A stretch of DNA of 64,000 nt from Eulemur rufifrons (taxonomy: Eukaryota > Chordata > Mammalia > Primates > Lemuridae), in assembly GCF_041146395.1 (NCBI RefSeq), contig NC_091001.1:106166965-106230964 (forward strand), in the 5' to 3' direction. Position 1 is the stretch's first letter, and the number at the start of each line of letters is the position of its first letter. The position numbers and the translations under genes are program-made. The notes below the pieces were generated by a model. The model saw nothing but the letters and a program-made list of their open reading frames with translations. It did no database searches and was not told where the DNA came from. Shown in pieces: positions 1 through 12,436 of this stretch.

Positions 1-138
1 GTTTATTTGTTTACATATTGTCTATGGCTACTTTCATACTACAGTAGTACAGTTGAGGAGCTATGACAGAAATTATATGAACCAAAAGCCTAAAATATTT
101 ATTCTCAAGCCCTCAGCAGAAAAACTTGACAACCCCTG
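1..138. mobile_element. hAT-type DNA transposon fragment
   Basis: The sequence resembles the end of a very common non-autonomous hAT element of mammals. It contains the phrase 'tgtttacatattgtctatgg', a block resembling 'cctaaaatatttattctcaa', and a terminus 'cttgacaacccctg' that corresponds to the hAT-like end (C)AGGGGTC...(GACCCCTG). The other end lies outside the window. I recognise the repeat but cannot name the subfamily reliably. There is no coding capacity. Confidence 0.6.
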
Positions 139-789
139 TTTTAAAGTAACCCAAGACACTAATTTCTGTATATTATGCATTTTTGAGTTTGATATAACTG
201 ATAATATATTGGGATATAATATTTACACTAAAAAAGGGAAAATATTTACATTACAATAAAGATGGAGAACCCAAGATGTGTACATTCCAGAAATGTGTTG
301 TGTTGAATAGGGTATGTTATTTGGAATTAGGAGAGTGTCAACCACCATCCAAATGTGTGCGTGTGTGCAAATATATTAATCATACTATACTTCAGTAATT
401 TATAAGTGAAATGTTGGTTTTAACCAAATGAGTGGTTCCTAAATAACCATTTATCAAAATTACGAAAAGGAGTATAGATTATTATTTAAAGTAAAATTTT
501 AATTTAACTTGTTGTAACCCTCATTTTCCTGAGACTCTATTATTTCTAACTATGGTATTAAAATGTCTTTCCTTTTTATGAAGATTCTATGACATTAGAT
601 AGAATTTGATTTTGCGATTTTAAATTTTAATTTTCAAAAAGCAAATTTAAACATGTCAATCTAATTATACACATACATAGATATACACAGAAATGTGTAT
701 ATGTAGATATATAAACATACATAAACATGTATACATACACGTGCATGGATTTACATATCAATTTTTCTGAGGAAACTTTTGAATTTTAA
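139..789. other. Unassigned AT-rich sequence
   Basis: Nothing recognisable. There is a patch of alternating 'acatacata/tatata' composition near 665-745, which is low-complexity rather than a clean microsatellite. No open frame is worth noting. Confidence 0.5.
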
Positions 790-1084
790 CTTTTTTTTTT
801 TATTTCTCAGGGACAAAGTGTCACTCTGTCACCCAGGCTGGAGTGTAGTGGCCCAATCATAGCTCACTGTAACCTTGAACTCCTAGGCACATGCAATATT
901 CTTGCCTCAGCCTCCTGAGTAGCTGGTACTGCAGGCACATGCCACCATGCCTGGCTAATTTTTTTATTTTTTGTAGAGTTGGGGTCTCGTATATTGCCCA
1001 GGCTGGTCTCAAACTCCTGGTCCCAAGCAATCTTCTCACCTCCCAAAGGGCTGGGATTATAGGCATGAGCCACCTCTCCTGGCC
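790..1084 (-). mobile_element. AluJ-like SINE, old dimeric copy
   Basis: A full-length dimeric Alu in reverse orientation. The T-rich tail complement lies at 790-801. The left-to-right order of Alu phrases follows: 'cacccaggctggagtg', 'cctcagcctcctgagtagct', 'gcctggctaatttttt', 'gcccaggctggtctcaaact' and 'ggctgggattataggcatga'. Most CpG positions have decayed and it lacks the extra T-rich middle insert of strepsirrhine Alus, so it looks like a J-type copy predating the strepsirrhine/haplorhine split. Target duplications are not clear. Short open frames on both strands here are Alu shadows. Confidence 0.93.
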
Positions 1085-4000
1085 TGCATGTCAAATATGT
1101 TCAAGTTCTCTGAACAATTTGGCTAGCTGACACTTATGCTACATCAATCTTTAAAATATGTCTATGCTTCATACATATGAGTTTTCAAATAAGGACTATA
1201 CTTTGCATAATTTTTGAGAAAAAGTCTAACCCTGATAGAACATTAGGAAACATTTAAATGACTAATACAATATTGTCTATTTATTGGTACAATGGTTACT
1301 TAACTGTTAGGCCTTCTAAAATATTGACTTATGTCATATGAGCAAAATCGTTTCCCCTATATTTTTCTAAGAAAAATATTACAAGGTTTTAGAATTCATT
1401 GTGATTCATAGCTTCTGTGTCTACAGAAGTATTTCAAGTGCACTCTTCTCTAACACAAACACCTTGTGAATTGATTTGCCATATTACATGTCAGAACAAA
1501 TGGCCAGCTACTCTAAGAAAATAGGGCAATTCCCATCACAACCTCTATTCTAAACTTTTTATCTTTATGGGCAATTCAAAGAACCTGACTTAGGAATTAT
1601 ATCTATTATTTTCTGACAGTATGTGCCCAAATTCTTAAATATCTAACTTGTATCTATCGATCTCTATTGAATTTCCTTTGTCCTCAAAAACCTTTGAGGA
1701 ATTCTCTAAAACTATACAAGTATATTTTCCCGAAAGGTAAAAAAAAAAAAAAGAAACCCCAGAGAGCCGAGGTATACAAGAGTAATTCTGAAACGTTTTG
1801 TTCATTGCACATATATAGTCCCATAAATTGGTTTATTTCACGTTCCCAATTCTGTATCTTTTATAAGCCTCTTGAAGTTGATTTTAGTTCTGGTCATGAC
1901 TGAGATATAAAATTCTGTGAATTATACACATCACACAGAAATATCAGGTAATTAAAGAGTATAAATTATTAAAAAATAAAAATAACTTACTGACCTTCAT
2001 AAGATGTTGTTAATACGTAGGGGGAAAATGGTTTTATACCTGACTCAATGTACGATTAATACTCTTTAAATGATAATGAATAATTGAAAAAATACTAAGG
2101 GAATAAGAACGAAGAAATACTATTCTATTTTTTAAAACAAATGGATAAGAGAAATTTTGTATACCTCTAGACTTCTTAGCTTCAGATTGATGCAAAACAA
2201 ATTTTAAATTAAATCATGGAAAGAGAGTTTATTAAATGACTTAGTTAAGTAAGTGTTGCTTTCTAATGAGTAATATTATTTCAATAGGTTAAATTCATAG
2301 GAGACAATATTCTTTCTCTTCCTTGATGAGGTCACTGGCTTAGTAAAGCATTACTGAAAGAAATAAGATTACAAGATAACCAGTGTGGAGCTGACTTCAA
2401 ATTGTGGGCTACTTAATATGATTAATTGTTGTGCTATGGCAGTCAAGAAAAATCTCTTCACTTGCATGTAAAATTTCAGCCTCCATTATTGTAAACAAAA
2501 ATAGTTTCAAATAAGAGAAATATAAAAAATAGAAATTAGGATAGGACAAACTCTCTCTATTATGAAGTAATTATCAAGACTGGTGGTAATTCATTGCATA
2601 GTTCATATTTTGAAAGGACCCAGAGTATACATGGCACTTCATTTTCAGGGTAAAAGATATTACATGGCAAGAGTTGCAGTCCTGTTTAGGATCTTCCTTC
2701 ACAATTTCACCTTGTGTTATATTCATTCTAAATGTAGAAAATATGAATTCAATCTTATGTTCCATACATAGTCATAGGTGCTTTATTTTATACCAAGAAG
2801 TGCAAAGCATGCCTTGAAGGTAACTTGAAGGTGCTCAAAGATAATATAGGTAGATAAAAAAAAATTTTTTTTAAAGTTTTACTAATGCTGAAGTTCAGAT
2901 TTCAAGAAACAGTCAAAACCTGGTCACGGAGCTAGTGGCTGGTGAGAGATCAGATCCGAGGAGGAACAGATGGGTCTATCGAAAGCTCAGCTAAGGTTTT
3001 GTGGGGCCAGTAAGTTCTGAACTAAACTGTTCTTTCAAAATCACCTTGAATTTAGCAGATGGAGAATGAGAATGATGGAGTGTGGGATGATGTCACATCT
3101 GTCCTCGTTTCACTGACATGGGGGAGCCACGGCTTTGTAATTCACATAAAAATGAAATCAGAAGAAATAGTCTAACGAGTTGATTAGCAAGACAATTTTG
3201 ACCACAGAGGTCACTATCCTTAAATTCATTAACAAGGTAAGTATTTTTCCACTTTCCACTCCCAGGTATGTTTTCAAACCTGGCCTCTACATATAGACTT
3301 CGTGACATTAAGTATATATATGTCATGACTAAATGACCATTGAAAAGCTTTCAATTCTTCTGGAAACAAGGAAGCATGTGTACAATTTATTTTGTTAACT
3401 ATCTGCCTATAACTCTATCGTTCTCTGTACCATGCCAGCCACGACTCTCACCACATTTCCCTCACAGTAAGGGCTACGTATAATCATGTTTCCTTCAGTA
3501 ATGCTTTATTAAACCTGTAGCCTCTTCAAAAGAGGCACTAAGTCTGTAAGATTTGTCTTGTAGAACTGCTCTAAAAATCTGAAGGCACTCTGCTTTCTCC
3601 CATTTGCTTTAACACACCCATGCTTTTTCTGTTGTAGGTAAGGTCTGTATTCATGTCCTGCCTGCTTAATTCCCCATTCTAATTTGTTTCCATCAAAATG
3701 TTCACAGGGATGCTTCCTCTGGTTACCAATTAATCACAGTTTGATTCTTTTCCCATGCAATCCCTTCCCATGTTTCCTAATTTCATAATGCTTACCCAAG
3801 TTTTCTAAACTATTTGGTCTATTTGTCTGTTAGTACAATCAACTGAACTATTTCAAAATAAATCTTTCCATCGTTTAAAATAATGTAACACCTGAAAGAG
3901 CCTATCTAATTCGTGAATAGCTATAAAATAAACACACATAAATACAACATACACTCATATCCACCTAACACACAAACAGCAAATTGCCCAAAGCCATGCT

Positions 4001-4869
4001 CAGAGCAGCATGACCCTAAAGGTTCATAGCCTTACTATTCCTCCTTTAGATGGCAATGTCATCTGAGATAAATATGATTCTGAAAGGTATGTTAGGTGTG
4101 GGATGATTAATAATAAAGAACATCTCTGAACTCTTGCAGCCAGAGGGTATGTTTAATGATGCTGTATAGGAAGGAGAAAGCATCTATATATGTATATAAC
4201 AAAGGAATCCATTTCCAGCTCAAATGTCACCAGGAAAGTTAATTTTATCAAAAGGAGCAAATTATTATAGTACTTTTGCTGCAAAAGCATGTGGCAGAAT
4301 GCAAAATACAAAAGCAGAACACAGAATTATCTAGGCAGAAAACACAGAGACCATCAATTGGAAAGAAGCAAAAATAGAAAGCCGCAGGGCAACACAGAGA
4401 GGCCAAATACATGACAATTATTAACTCATGAGCTAATGTGTGGCCTTTTTAAAAACACATTTAAAGGACAAAGACTGATTACTGCAAATGAACCTGAAAA
4501 GTGTAATAAAAAATTCAGAAAATGTTCATTTAAAATTGAGCCAAAGATGGAAATTATTAGACATACCCCAAAGAAAAAATATGGCAATGATTCAGGCAAT
4601 CTACATCAATGTCTCAGCAGGCAAGATTGTTTTGCAGAGTAGTGAAAATAATTCTAAAATTCATCTTAGGGGGAAAAAAAGCATGAGAATAATATGATAA
4701 TTTTTGAAAAAATAATACTAAAATAATTTGTCTGCAAAACTATGACAATGCATTATGTTATTTTAAATGGATTATATTGGCACATAAAAAGAAAAATTAA
4801 TAAAACAGAAGATTAGCAATATTCATATCATTTTGATATAGAAGTTTGGAATTTTAAGTAAATAATACA
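1085..4869. other. Unassigned AT-rich sequence
   Basis: No repeat family or gene is recognised. It contains a run of about 13 A at 1740-1752. A strong match to a 5' splice donor, 'aaggtaagta', lies at 3234-3243, but no flanking open frame or acceptor pairs with it, so I do not call an exon. The block 2,930-3,340 is somewhat richer in G+C and could be conserved non-coding DNA, but that needs alignment to judge. Confidence 0.45.
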
Positions 4870-6290
4870 GTTTTAATCAAGCATGCTCTAACTTATTGTT
4901 GATTATAGTGACTTTGTTGTGCTATCAAATATTGCTATTTCTATCTAACTGTATTTTTGCAATCATTAACCATCCCGACTTTATACTCTCTTCTCTGCTA
5001 CCATTTCCAGCCTCTGGTTACCATCATTCTACTGTCTGTCAGCATGAGGGCAACTGTTTTTAATATTTAGCTCCCATATGAGTGAGAACATGTGAGATTT
5101 GTCCTTCTGTGCTTGGCTTATTTTACATAACATAATGTTCTCCAGTTCCATCCATGTTGTTCCTATTGTTTCAAATTGTAGGATTTCATTCTTTGTGTGT
5201 GTATGTGGCTATATAATAACACATTGTCTGTGTATATATATATACTACAATTTCTTTATCTATTCATCAACTGATAGACACTTAGTTTGATTCCAAATCT
5301 TGGATATTATAAATAGTGCTGAAATAAACATGGGAGTGCAGATATCTTTTGGATACACTGAGTTCCTATCCTTTGGATGTATACCCATCAGTGGGATTTG
5401 CTGGATCATATGGTAGTTCTATTTTCAGTTTTTGAAGAACCTCCATGCTGTTTTTCGTAGTGGTAGCACTAATTTACATTACCATCAACAGTGTACAAGG
5501 GTTCTCCTTTCTCCACATTCTCACCAGCATTTGTTATTGCCTGTCGTTTTGATAAAATCTATTTTAACTAGGGTGAAATGATATCTCGTAGTTTTGATTT
5601 GCATTTAACTGATGATTAATGATGTTGAGCATTTTTTCATATACCTGCTGGTCATTTGTATATCTTCTTTTGATAAATGTCTGTTCAAATCCTTTGCCCA
5701 TTTTTAATTGGATTATATGATCTTTTCTTACTGAGTTGCTGGAGTTCCTTATATAGTCTGTTTATTAATCCCTTGTCAGATTGATAGTTTGTAAATATTT
5801 TCTTCCATTTTGTGGTTTGTCTCTTTACTTTGTTGATTGTTTCTTTTGCTGTGCAGAAGCTTTTTAGCTTGATGTGATCCCATTTGTCCAATTTTGCTTT
5901 GGTTCCCTGTACTTTTGGGGGTATTACTCAAGAAGTCCTTGCCTAGTTTAATGTTCTGAAGTGCTTCCCCAATGTTTTGCTTTAGTAGTTTCATAGTTTC
6001 AGGTTTAAATTTAAGTCTTCAATCAATTTTTTATTTGATTTTTGTATATGGTGGGAGATAAGTATCTAGTTTCATTCTTCTGCATATGGATATCCAGTTT
6101 TCCCAGCACTATTTATTGAAGAGACTGTCCTTCCCACACTATATGTTACTGGCACCTTTGTCAAAGATAAGTTCACCATAGATGTGTGGATTGATTTCTG
6201 GGTTCTCTATTCCATTCCATTGGTCTATTTGTTTTCATGCCAGTACCATCCTATTTTGGTTATTACAGCTCTGTTCTTTGCTTTATTTTT
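4870..6290 (-). mobile_element. Old L1 fragment, 3' UTR and 3' part of ORF2
   Basis: A reverse-orientation L1 whose 3' UTR lies at the left. Hallmarks in order are 'ctctgctaccatttccagcc', 'atgagtgagaacatgtgaga', 'ttgctggatcatatggtagt', 'gatttgcatttaactgatga', 'ctgtgcagaagctttttagc' and 'ccattggtctatttgttttc'. Translated in reverse it gives pieces of the C-terminal ORF2 region (for example [18 protein letters not shown] at about 5,830-5,890) broken by stops and frameshifts. This divergence suggests an L1PB/L1MA-age insertion common to primates. It is 5' truncated near 6,290 and is not functional. Confidence 0.93.
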
Positions 6291-7074
6291 TGAAACCTAT
6301 TAAAATACTTGAAATCCTGTTTTTAATCATACCATTATTTAAGAATTCTGACAATTATTCTTGTATTACATTTTTGTACTTTCTAATAAAATGTTGTTAC
6401 TATTTTAATGTGAAAATAAGCATTCTATTTTATCTATAAAAATTATTTGAACTATTTAAATTTAGATGAAAAATTTCCTTTAAAAAGTTCTGTTTGCTTC
6501 AAGCAGGTTCATACAATTACTATAGATCCATGAGTTAGCACTTACATTAAATGTGCTGCTTGTAGAATTTTGGGTCATCCAGGCAATTTGAATTAATCAT
6601 ATTTACTTGCCTCAGGACTGATGATGCATGCTAACTAAATTTCAGGGAAAAATATGAATAATAGTTTTTAATCCCTTCTCTGGGCCAACTTTTCAGAAAG
6701 TATGTTCTCTTATCAAGGCAATGAAATAGTTATTTCTAATTTTCTATCCAGAGTAATTTTTACCTTCCTACACTGTCATGGATGGATTAAAGAAATTTGT
6801 TTGTTTGTTTGATATCTGTATTTGGGTATTGTATTGTTAGTGAAAGTGTCAGTGTAATCAACCACATATGGCAAGAAATGTAAGTTCCTTCTTTTAGTAT
6901 GACTTCCAATTTGTCATATTTTTCCTTATTTTCAAAAATCAGTATTATATCAGAAATGTCCCATTTGTATTCAAGTATTGTTAGCTAGTGAAATTTTTTG
7001 TTTTGAATTCACATTGCCAGAGACATTTCTACTTTATCAAGTGTTAAAAACAACCTTTTGGGTATTCTGAGTGA

Positions 7075-7078
<4 letters not shown>
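6291..7078. other. Unassigned sequence
   Basis: AT-rich DNA with no repeat or gene that I recognise. It contains a short (TTTG)n run near 6,799-6,811. Confidence 0.45.

Positions 7079-7107
<29 letters not shown>
7079..7107. repeat. (TG)n microsatellite
   Basis: Perfect TG dinucleotide repeat of about 14.5 units. This is long enough to be length-variable between individuals. Confidence 0.95.
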
Positions 7108-7111
<4 letters not shown>

Positions 7112-7717
7112 ATTTTAATAATTGTGCTTATAATTTGCTCCCCAAAATGCTGAAAAACTTTGAGTTCAGACTAAACATGGAGTTCACATGAAATATAATA
7201 TATGTAATCAATCTAAGGAGCCAGAAATAAACAGCTTTTAGTCACTGGCAAAAGGCTCCTGGAGTAGACATGGGAGTTAGGATGTGGCTAGTTCCTAGGA
7301 AAAGGGAGGAGTGGAGGCAGGAGAAAGCTTTAAATATGGTGTTTCCTCTAATTCTCACAAATGTGTGTGTATATTCAAATGATAGTTAGCTTCATTTTCC
7401 AGGGACAAATAGTGAGGTTCAGAATTATTAACTAGTTTTGAGGTTTTATAATTTGTAAAGCATAGGTAGCTGGATCCATAGATTTTATATTTTGCTTTAT
7501 TTTTGTTGTTTTAACTTTATTATCTTATTTCTTGGTTTCCTACTTCATACACTCTCCTTAAGGCAGAAAAGAGAAGAACTTGCACTGGACTATAGACAGG
7601 GTGATCCCATCATGCCAGGGTGCTCATCTGACCAGAGAAGCAGGAGGTAAAAAATTACGTGTTCTTTATTGCTTGTTTTCACCCTATGGGACAGATGAGG
7701 TAGTAGTGCCTAACCCT
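7108..7717. other. Unassigned sequence
   Basis: No recognisable gene or repeat. The stretch at 7,560-7,660 is less AT-rich but shows no long open frame. Confidence 0.4.
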
Positions 7718-7855
7718 GCTTGGGCTGGCATAAGAAAATATCACAGACTGGATGGCTTAGGCTGCTAAGATCCTTATCTCCAAATTCAGTCACATTGGAG
7801 GTTAGGGCTTCTACACATGAATTGTGAGGGGACACAGCTAGTCTATAGCAGATAG
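7718..7855 (-). mobile_element. MaLR-type LTR fragment (MLT1-like)
   Basis: The left part reads 'ttgggctggcataagaaaat' followed by 'cacagactggatggctta', which matches the reverse complement of the 3' end of MLT1-type LTRs. The right part contains 'ccaaattcagtcacattgga' and 'tgaattgtgaggggacacag', which match the reverse complement of the 5' end. The middle of the LTR is missing, so this is an internally deleted solo LTR of the ERVL-MaLR class. Subfamily assignment is not attempted. Confidence 0.8.
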
Positions 7856-8799
7856 ACAGATGGAAAAACAGTGCTGGACGAGAAATAGCAAGAGCTAGAA
7901 ATGACAAAAGCCAGTCTCAAGATTTTCAAGAAGAAAAAAATCAGGAATCACCAATAAATGGATGATGTTCTTCTTAAAGAAATAAAAAAAAAACCAAAAA
8001 CAAAAACCTGGAAATGGTGGTTTCTAGAGGATTCTGGCCAGAATGAGGATGAAGAACTACATTAGTGACTTCCTCCCTCTCTGCATCTTTGGACCAAGTT
8101 CATGCTGTACGTTAAGTGATAGCTTAAATATCTCATGAAGGGCAGCCTGAAGAAATTGAATTTAATCTGGCTTGGGACTAATGATGTGTTTCCAACACAT
8201 TAGCACGGATGCCCCGGTACACACACCCATGCACACTGCCTCCCAGCCGCTTTCCAGGTCATGCTGGCTTTGGGATTTTCATCACAGAACTTACGCATTT
8301 AAGACTCTTTTCCTGCACTTTTCTCCAGCCCAGTCCTGTGATTTTAAGTGCTAGCTAACATCTAATTATATTAGGCTGAACTATATGAAATTTCTGATAT
8401 TTAATGGTATCTAATCTACAAAAAGGGAAATTTCATCTGGTTCAACCTAATACCCAAGACAACACTGAGTGTGGTAGACACCTAAGTATGTTAGAAATGA
8501 TTTAATGTAAATTATTTTAAAAATGCAAAGTATGAATATTTACTTTTCCCACACCTAGTGGAATATAGCACAGACAAGTGCTTACCTGGGCTCTCTAATT
8601 CCTGGCTCACTGCCGCTGTCTTCCTGCCGAGCATCCTGGCTCCAGTCATCCCCGGCATCTTCCTGACACTTCTAATAACTTTCATTGTGTCCTTCCTGCC
8701 TCGTTTCTTATTTTCTCCCATTCTGTTTCAATCATCTTTTTGAAATTATTTCTGAGCCTGTCATTTTTGTGCTCAATCATTTTAGAGATTTCTTCTGGC
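7856..8799. other. Unassigned sequence
   Basis: Nothing recognised except an A-rich run at 7,984-8,008. Short frames on both strands near 8,510-8,740 overlap each other and have no recognisable similarity. Confidence 0.4.
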
Positions 8800-9395
8800 C
8801 TACAGAATAAAATCTGATAGCTTTAGCACATCATTCTATATTCCTAACAGTGTAGCTTAACTCATATCACCTCTCTCACTCTCTCTCTCACTCTGTATCT
8901 CTCTTTGTCTCTCTCTTTGTCTCTTTTATCTCTAACTCTCTCTCTCTCTTTCTCCTTCTCTCTTTCCCAACAATTTTGCTACAATTAATCAGCTAATAAT
9001 AGCCAACATCTCCACTATTATCCAAGTATCACCACAAAATCTTAGGTCTCTGCTCTTTCTCAAGTAGTGTTTACTGGGCTTGGGCCAACCACTCCATTCT
9101 TTCCCAAATGGTAAAAAAACTAATTATGTTCCAAAGATAATCTCAGTGTTATTCCTCTCTTATTTTTTCCCCAAAAGTAACATCTTCTACCCCTAACACA
9201 ATCAATAAGAACTTCTTTTTCTGTCTTCACAACTTTCCCATATACCTCACTTACTATGCAGTGTTATAGTTACTGCGTGGACACCAGTTTTCTCTGCTGG
9301 ATTGTGACATCTTTAGTGCAGAGTTAACACACCAAAATCCCAGGCATAGAATGGCCCTTGAAATGAGCTCTCCATAAACAAGTATTGAATTTAAT
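8800..9395 (+). mobile_element. LINE L2 3' fragment, degraded
   Basis: The left part, 'cctacagaataaaatctgat' followed by 'agctttagcacatcattcta', resembles the L2 phrase about the most recent 3 kb of ORF2 and UTR. The right part has 'gattgtgacatctttagtgc' and a terminal '...aaacaagtattgaattt', which fits the L2 3' end ('gtaggcactcaataaatg...'). The element is highly diverged and interrupted by a CT-rich tract at 8,871-8,967. Orientation is forward. This is recognition by eye of an ancient repeat. Confidence 0.55.
8871..8967. repeat. (CT)n-rich low-complexity tract
   Basis: Imperfect pyrimidine tract of CTCTCT, CTTTGT and CTTTCT units about 97 bases long. It is a polypyrimidine.polypurine region of the type that can adopt H-DNA, though the repeat is impure. 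Confidence 0.9.
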
Positions 9396-10347
9396 TAAAT
9401 CATATATGTGTCTATTTTATATATGTCTATGTTATTCTGAGTGTCAGGAACATTACCTATAGAATGATTTCAGTGTCATGACTCATTACTGGGACTTTCT
9501 GACTCCATGAAGTTGCAATTTAGATAATTGTTTAGAGACTCAGAAAATTGTGTCCTGTAGGCTTGATCCCACACATAAGCCTTTTCTTCTTGGAATCTAT
9601 GAGGTACAGTTAAAAGCTGGGAAGGGACTTGAAAACAAATTTGTGTAATACTTAGAGTTGACCAACCCACACACTTCATAGTAATGTAGAAATTGCTACA
9701 CAAGGAAAGTCTGCAGTTTTACTTGGTAACATGGATTCTTTGTTTCCTGATCTGCAGCACCTAATTCTTTTCTAGGCTTGACTTAAATCCTTCTTGCTAA
9801 AATTCTAACTTTTTTCCTCAGTTAACAGAAAAGGCCACTGCTCATTGTTCCATAAGCAATATTTCCTTTCCTTGAAGATTAGATCTCCATTCAACCTTCC
9901 CCCTTTCATCTATAATGAACCTCTTTCTTCTATCTCTTTCCCACAGGGACAATTCCCTGACTTTTCATCACTCTAGTTGTTCCTCTGTGGTTTCTTGCTC
10001 AAATCCCTATAACCACCTTCTTGCTTCTTATCAGGGTCGCTGCCCCAAAAGCTGCCCTGGATCTGTCCTGTTCTTTACATCCCAGGGTGGCGCAGATAGA
10101 AATCACCTATGCAAGAGTCTGTATCCACATACAGGTTTCTACAAGGAAGTAAAAGGGTTTCTTGCTCTGGCATAGTGAATGCTGTTGGTTTGATAGATTT
10201 TATCAAATCCCCAAGCAGTCTGCATATAGGCCCGTAGATAAAGAGTGTATCACATAAACTGGGTGACTGATAATGTAAAAACACAGGGGTCTCCAGTAAC
10301 AGTTTTCTTTGCTGCTTCCTAAAATTGTGTGCCTTATCTAAATATTT
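9396..10347. other. Unassigned sequence
   Basis: No family recognised with confidence. A 97-codon reverse-strand frame covers 10,075-10,368. It begins inside the CA repeat (its first residues MCMCVCV encode the microsatellite) and has no recognisable similarity, so I treat it as chance. Confidence 0.4.
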
Positions 10348-10384
10348 CACACACACACACATACACACATATATATATATATAT
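10348..10384. repeat. (CA)n(TA)n compound microsatellite
   Basis: About 10 CA units with one interruption, followed directly by about 8 TA units. Compound repeats of this kind usually vary in length. Confidence 0.93.
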
Positions 10385-12084
10385 TCAGGAAATGCAGGGA
10401 TGTTGTTAAACTTAACTCAATTCTTTTAAAAATTTAGAGTCTGTGGCTTGTCAGCAGAACAAATAGACATGGCTCCAATGGGCCCTGCACATGAAATCAC
10501 CAGCAGGGTAATCCTACAGAATGTCAGCTTCTATGCTCCAATAACAAAGCACTTCAATAATAGTTTTCTACAGAGGAATATTTTACAATCCAATGAGCTA
10601 ACAAATTCTAACCCACCGAGCTTAAAACAAGATGAAATAAAATAAAACATAAAATGTTCTTGTTCTGCGGAACTGGGCATGACAATTTCTTGTGGCTTTT
10701 TTTTAAAACATTGAATTTCAAATGGCTCTTCTCATGTGGTTGGGCAAAAATAATTCATAGAAAGAATATTCATATTGTTGAGTGTTATTAAAAGACTGTC
10801 AGAGTTATTATTTTCCCCTCATGGTCTGAGAAGATTTTATTTAAAGCCTTCAGTAGGATAAATTACTGTTCGGTTCATCCCTTCTGCTGTCTTTTCTTGT
10901 TTATTAATTAACATAATCTTCTAACATTTAGTAAGATAAAGCCTGCTGAACACTGGGGAGATACATTTGGGAAAGAAATACAAAAGCTGGTGAGAATCCT
11001 TCTGCCTAGCCAGACTTCTTTCTTTATTAGTTTTCATCAAGGGTGGTTTGCCTGTAAAACCAGCCTCACTGTACACTTGCATGCAAGGCTTGCTCATTAG
11101 CAACAAGAGAGAGCGCGAGGATATGTATGATTAATCTGTCTGTCCTAAATTGTGACATCTTGGAGTATTACAAAAAGTGAGACACTTAAAGATATATCAG
11201 TGAAAAATCATTTAACACTTAGGTCATCATGATCAGACAAGCAAGCTGTGTGTCATGACATAATCATCCACCTTCACAGAGGCTGCACAGGACCTATTTC
11301 ATTCCCACATATGTTATACCTCTATCATATGTCAATCACTGGGCGTAAAACAGACATAGACTTTGTTTTCTGGAAGAATTGTTGTTAGGGGCATATGAAC
11401 ATTAATTAAATAACCACATAATAAATATTTAATTGAAATCTGCTAGACTTATTTAAAACAGCAACAGAAACAACAAATCTAATCTGGGAAAAGTTTCCCC
11501 AAGATAATGCTTACTCTAAAAATCTAGCAAGGTATAGACAAATGAAAATATTTTTGGTTTTGTTTGGTCCATTAGTATGCTTATTTGTTTGTTAGTAGAT
11601 GATAATTTGAAGAAGATATTTTAAAATAGTGTTCTATATTCAAAGAAAAGTGATTTTTTTTTTTTTAAATCTTTTTCTGTAGAAAACGTTTGCCATAGAA
11701 GATAACTTTTCTGGACAGTAAGTTTTAAGAATTACATCGTTTAGTAACTGCAAAGTAATTTGGGGATTATAGGTATATATAATAGATTTATAAACTCTTT
11801 CCATGGCAATATAAAGACCTGCAATGAGAATTTCAGTACACACACAAAACACACATACCTCAGTTATCTGTAGTAAAATTTCTCTCTAAATGTAATGTAT
11901 ATTAGAAAACAAAGAGACAAAAAGGACTAAATGATGTCTCAGGGGGTCAGTCATGTGTCACTAACCTAAATAAACTTAGATTCAATAGCATATCTGTCCT
12001 CCAAATCTCTACTCAGTGACTCAGTGCCATCATCTTAATGGGAGCTGTTAAGTATAATGTTCCTAGATAACAAAATATGTAATA
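10385..12084. other. Unassigned AT-rich sequence
   Basis: No gene is recognised. The part at about 11,315-11,450 ('caatcactgggcgtaaaaca...') resembles a widespread ancient mammalian repeat whose family I cannot name. A T-run lies at 11,653-11,665. Confidence 0.4.
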
Positions 12085-12093
12085 TCAATTCTT
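12085..12093. repeat. Left target-site duplication of the Alu at 12,092
   Basis: The 9-mer 'tcaattctt' is repeated at 12,428-12,436 on the far side of the Alu. Its last bases merge with the poly-T, as expected when the priming site is T-rich. Confidence 0.8.
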
Positions 12094-12427
12094 TTTTTTT
12101 TTTTTTTGAGACAGAGTCTCACTCTGTTGCCCAGGCTAGAGTGTGTGCCATGGCGTCAGCCTAGCTCACAGCAACCTCAAACTCCTGAGCTCAAGCGATC
12201 CTCCTGTCTCAGCCTCCCGAGTAGCTGGGACTACAGGCATGCACCACCATGCCCGGCTAATTTTTTCTATATATATTTTTAGCTGTCCATATAATTTCTT
12301 TCTATTTTTAGTAGAGATGGGGTCTCGCTCTTGCTCAGGCTGGTCTCGAACTCCTGAGCTCAAACGATCCGCCCACCTCGGCCTCCCAGAGTGCTAGGAT
12401 TACAGGCGTGAGCCACCGAGCCTGGCC
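12092..12427 (-). mobile_element. Strepsirrhine-type Alu, full length
   Basis: A dimeric Alu in reverse orientation, running from poly-T through 'gagacagagtctcactctgt' to 'gcgtgagccaccgagcctgg'. Between the two arms there is an extra T-rich segment at about 12,260-12,310 ('tctatatatatttttagctg', 'tccatata') that anthropoid Alus lack and that I know from lemur and loris Alus. Several CpGs survive, so it is much younger than the copy at 790. It is flanked by the 9-bp duplication 'tcaattctt'. On the reverse strand the internal RNA polymerase III promoter should lie near the right end. Confidence 0.95.
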
Positions 12428-12436
12428 TCAATTCTT
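12428..12436. repeat. Right target-site duplication of the Alu at 12,092
   Basis: Exact copy of the 9-mer at 12,085-12,093. Confidence 0.8.

Noticed and set aside
864..1130. Overlapping 69-79-codon frames on both strands near 1 kb
   Set aside because: They are reading frames through an AluJ-like SINE.
7079..7107. CRISPR or other regular array among the direct repeats
   Set aside because: All tandem repeats in the window are simple microsatellites. There are no spacer-repeat units, and the DNA is from a mammal.
10075..10368. 97-codon reverse frame as a gene
   Set aside because: Its first residues are encoded by a CA microsatellite and nothing else in it is recognisable.
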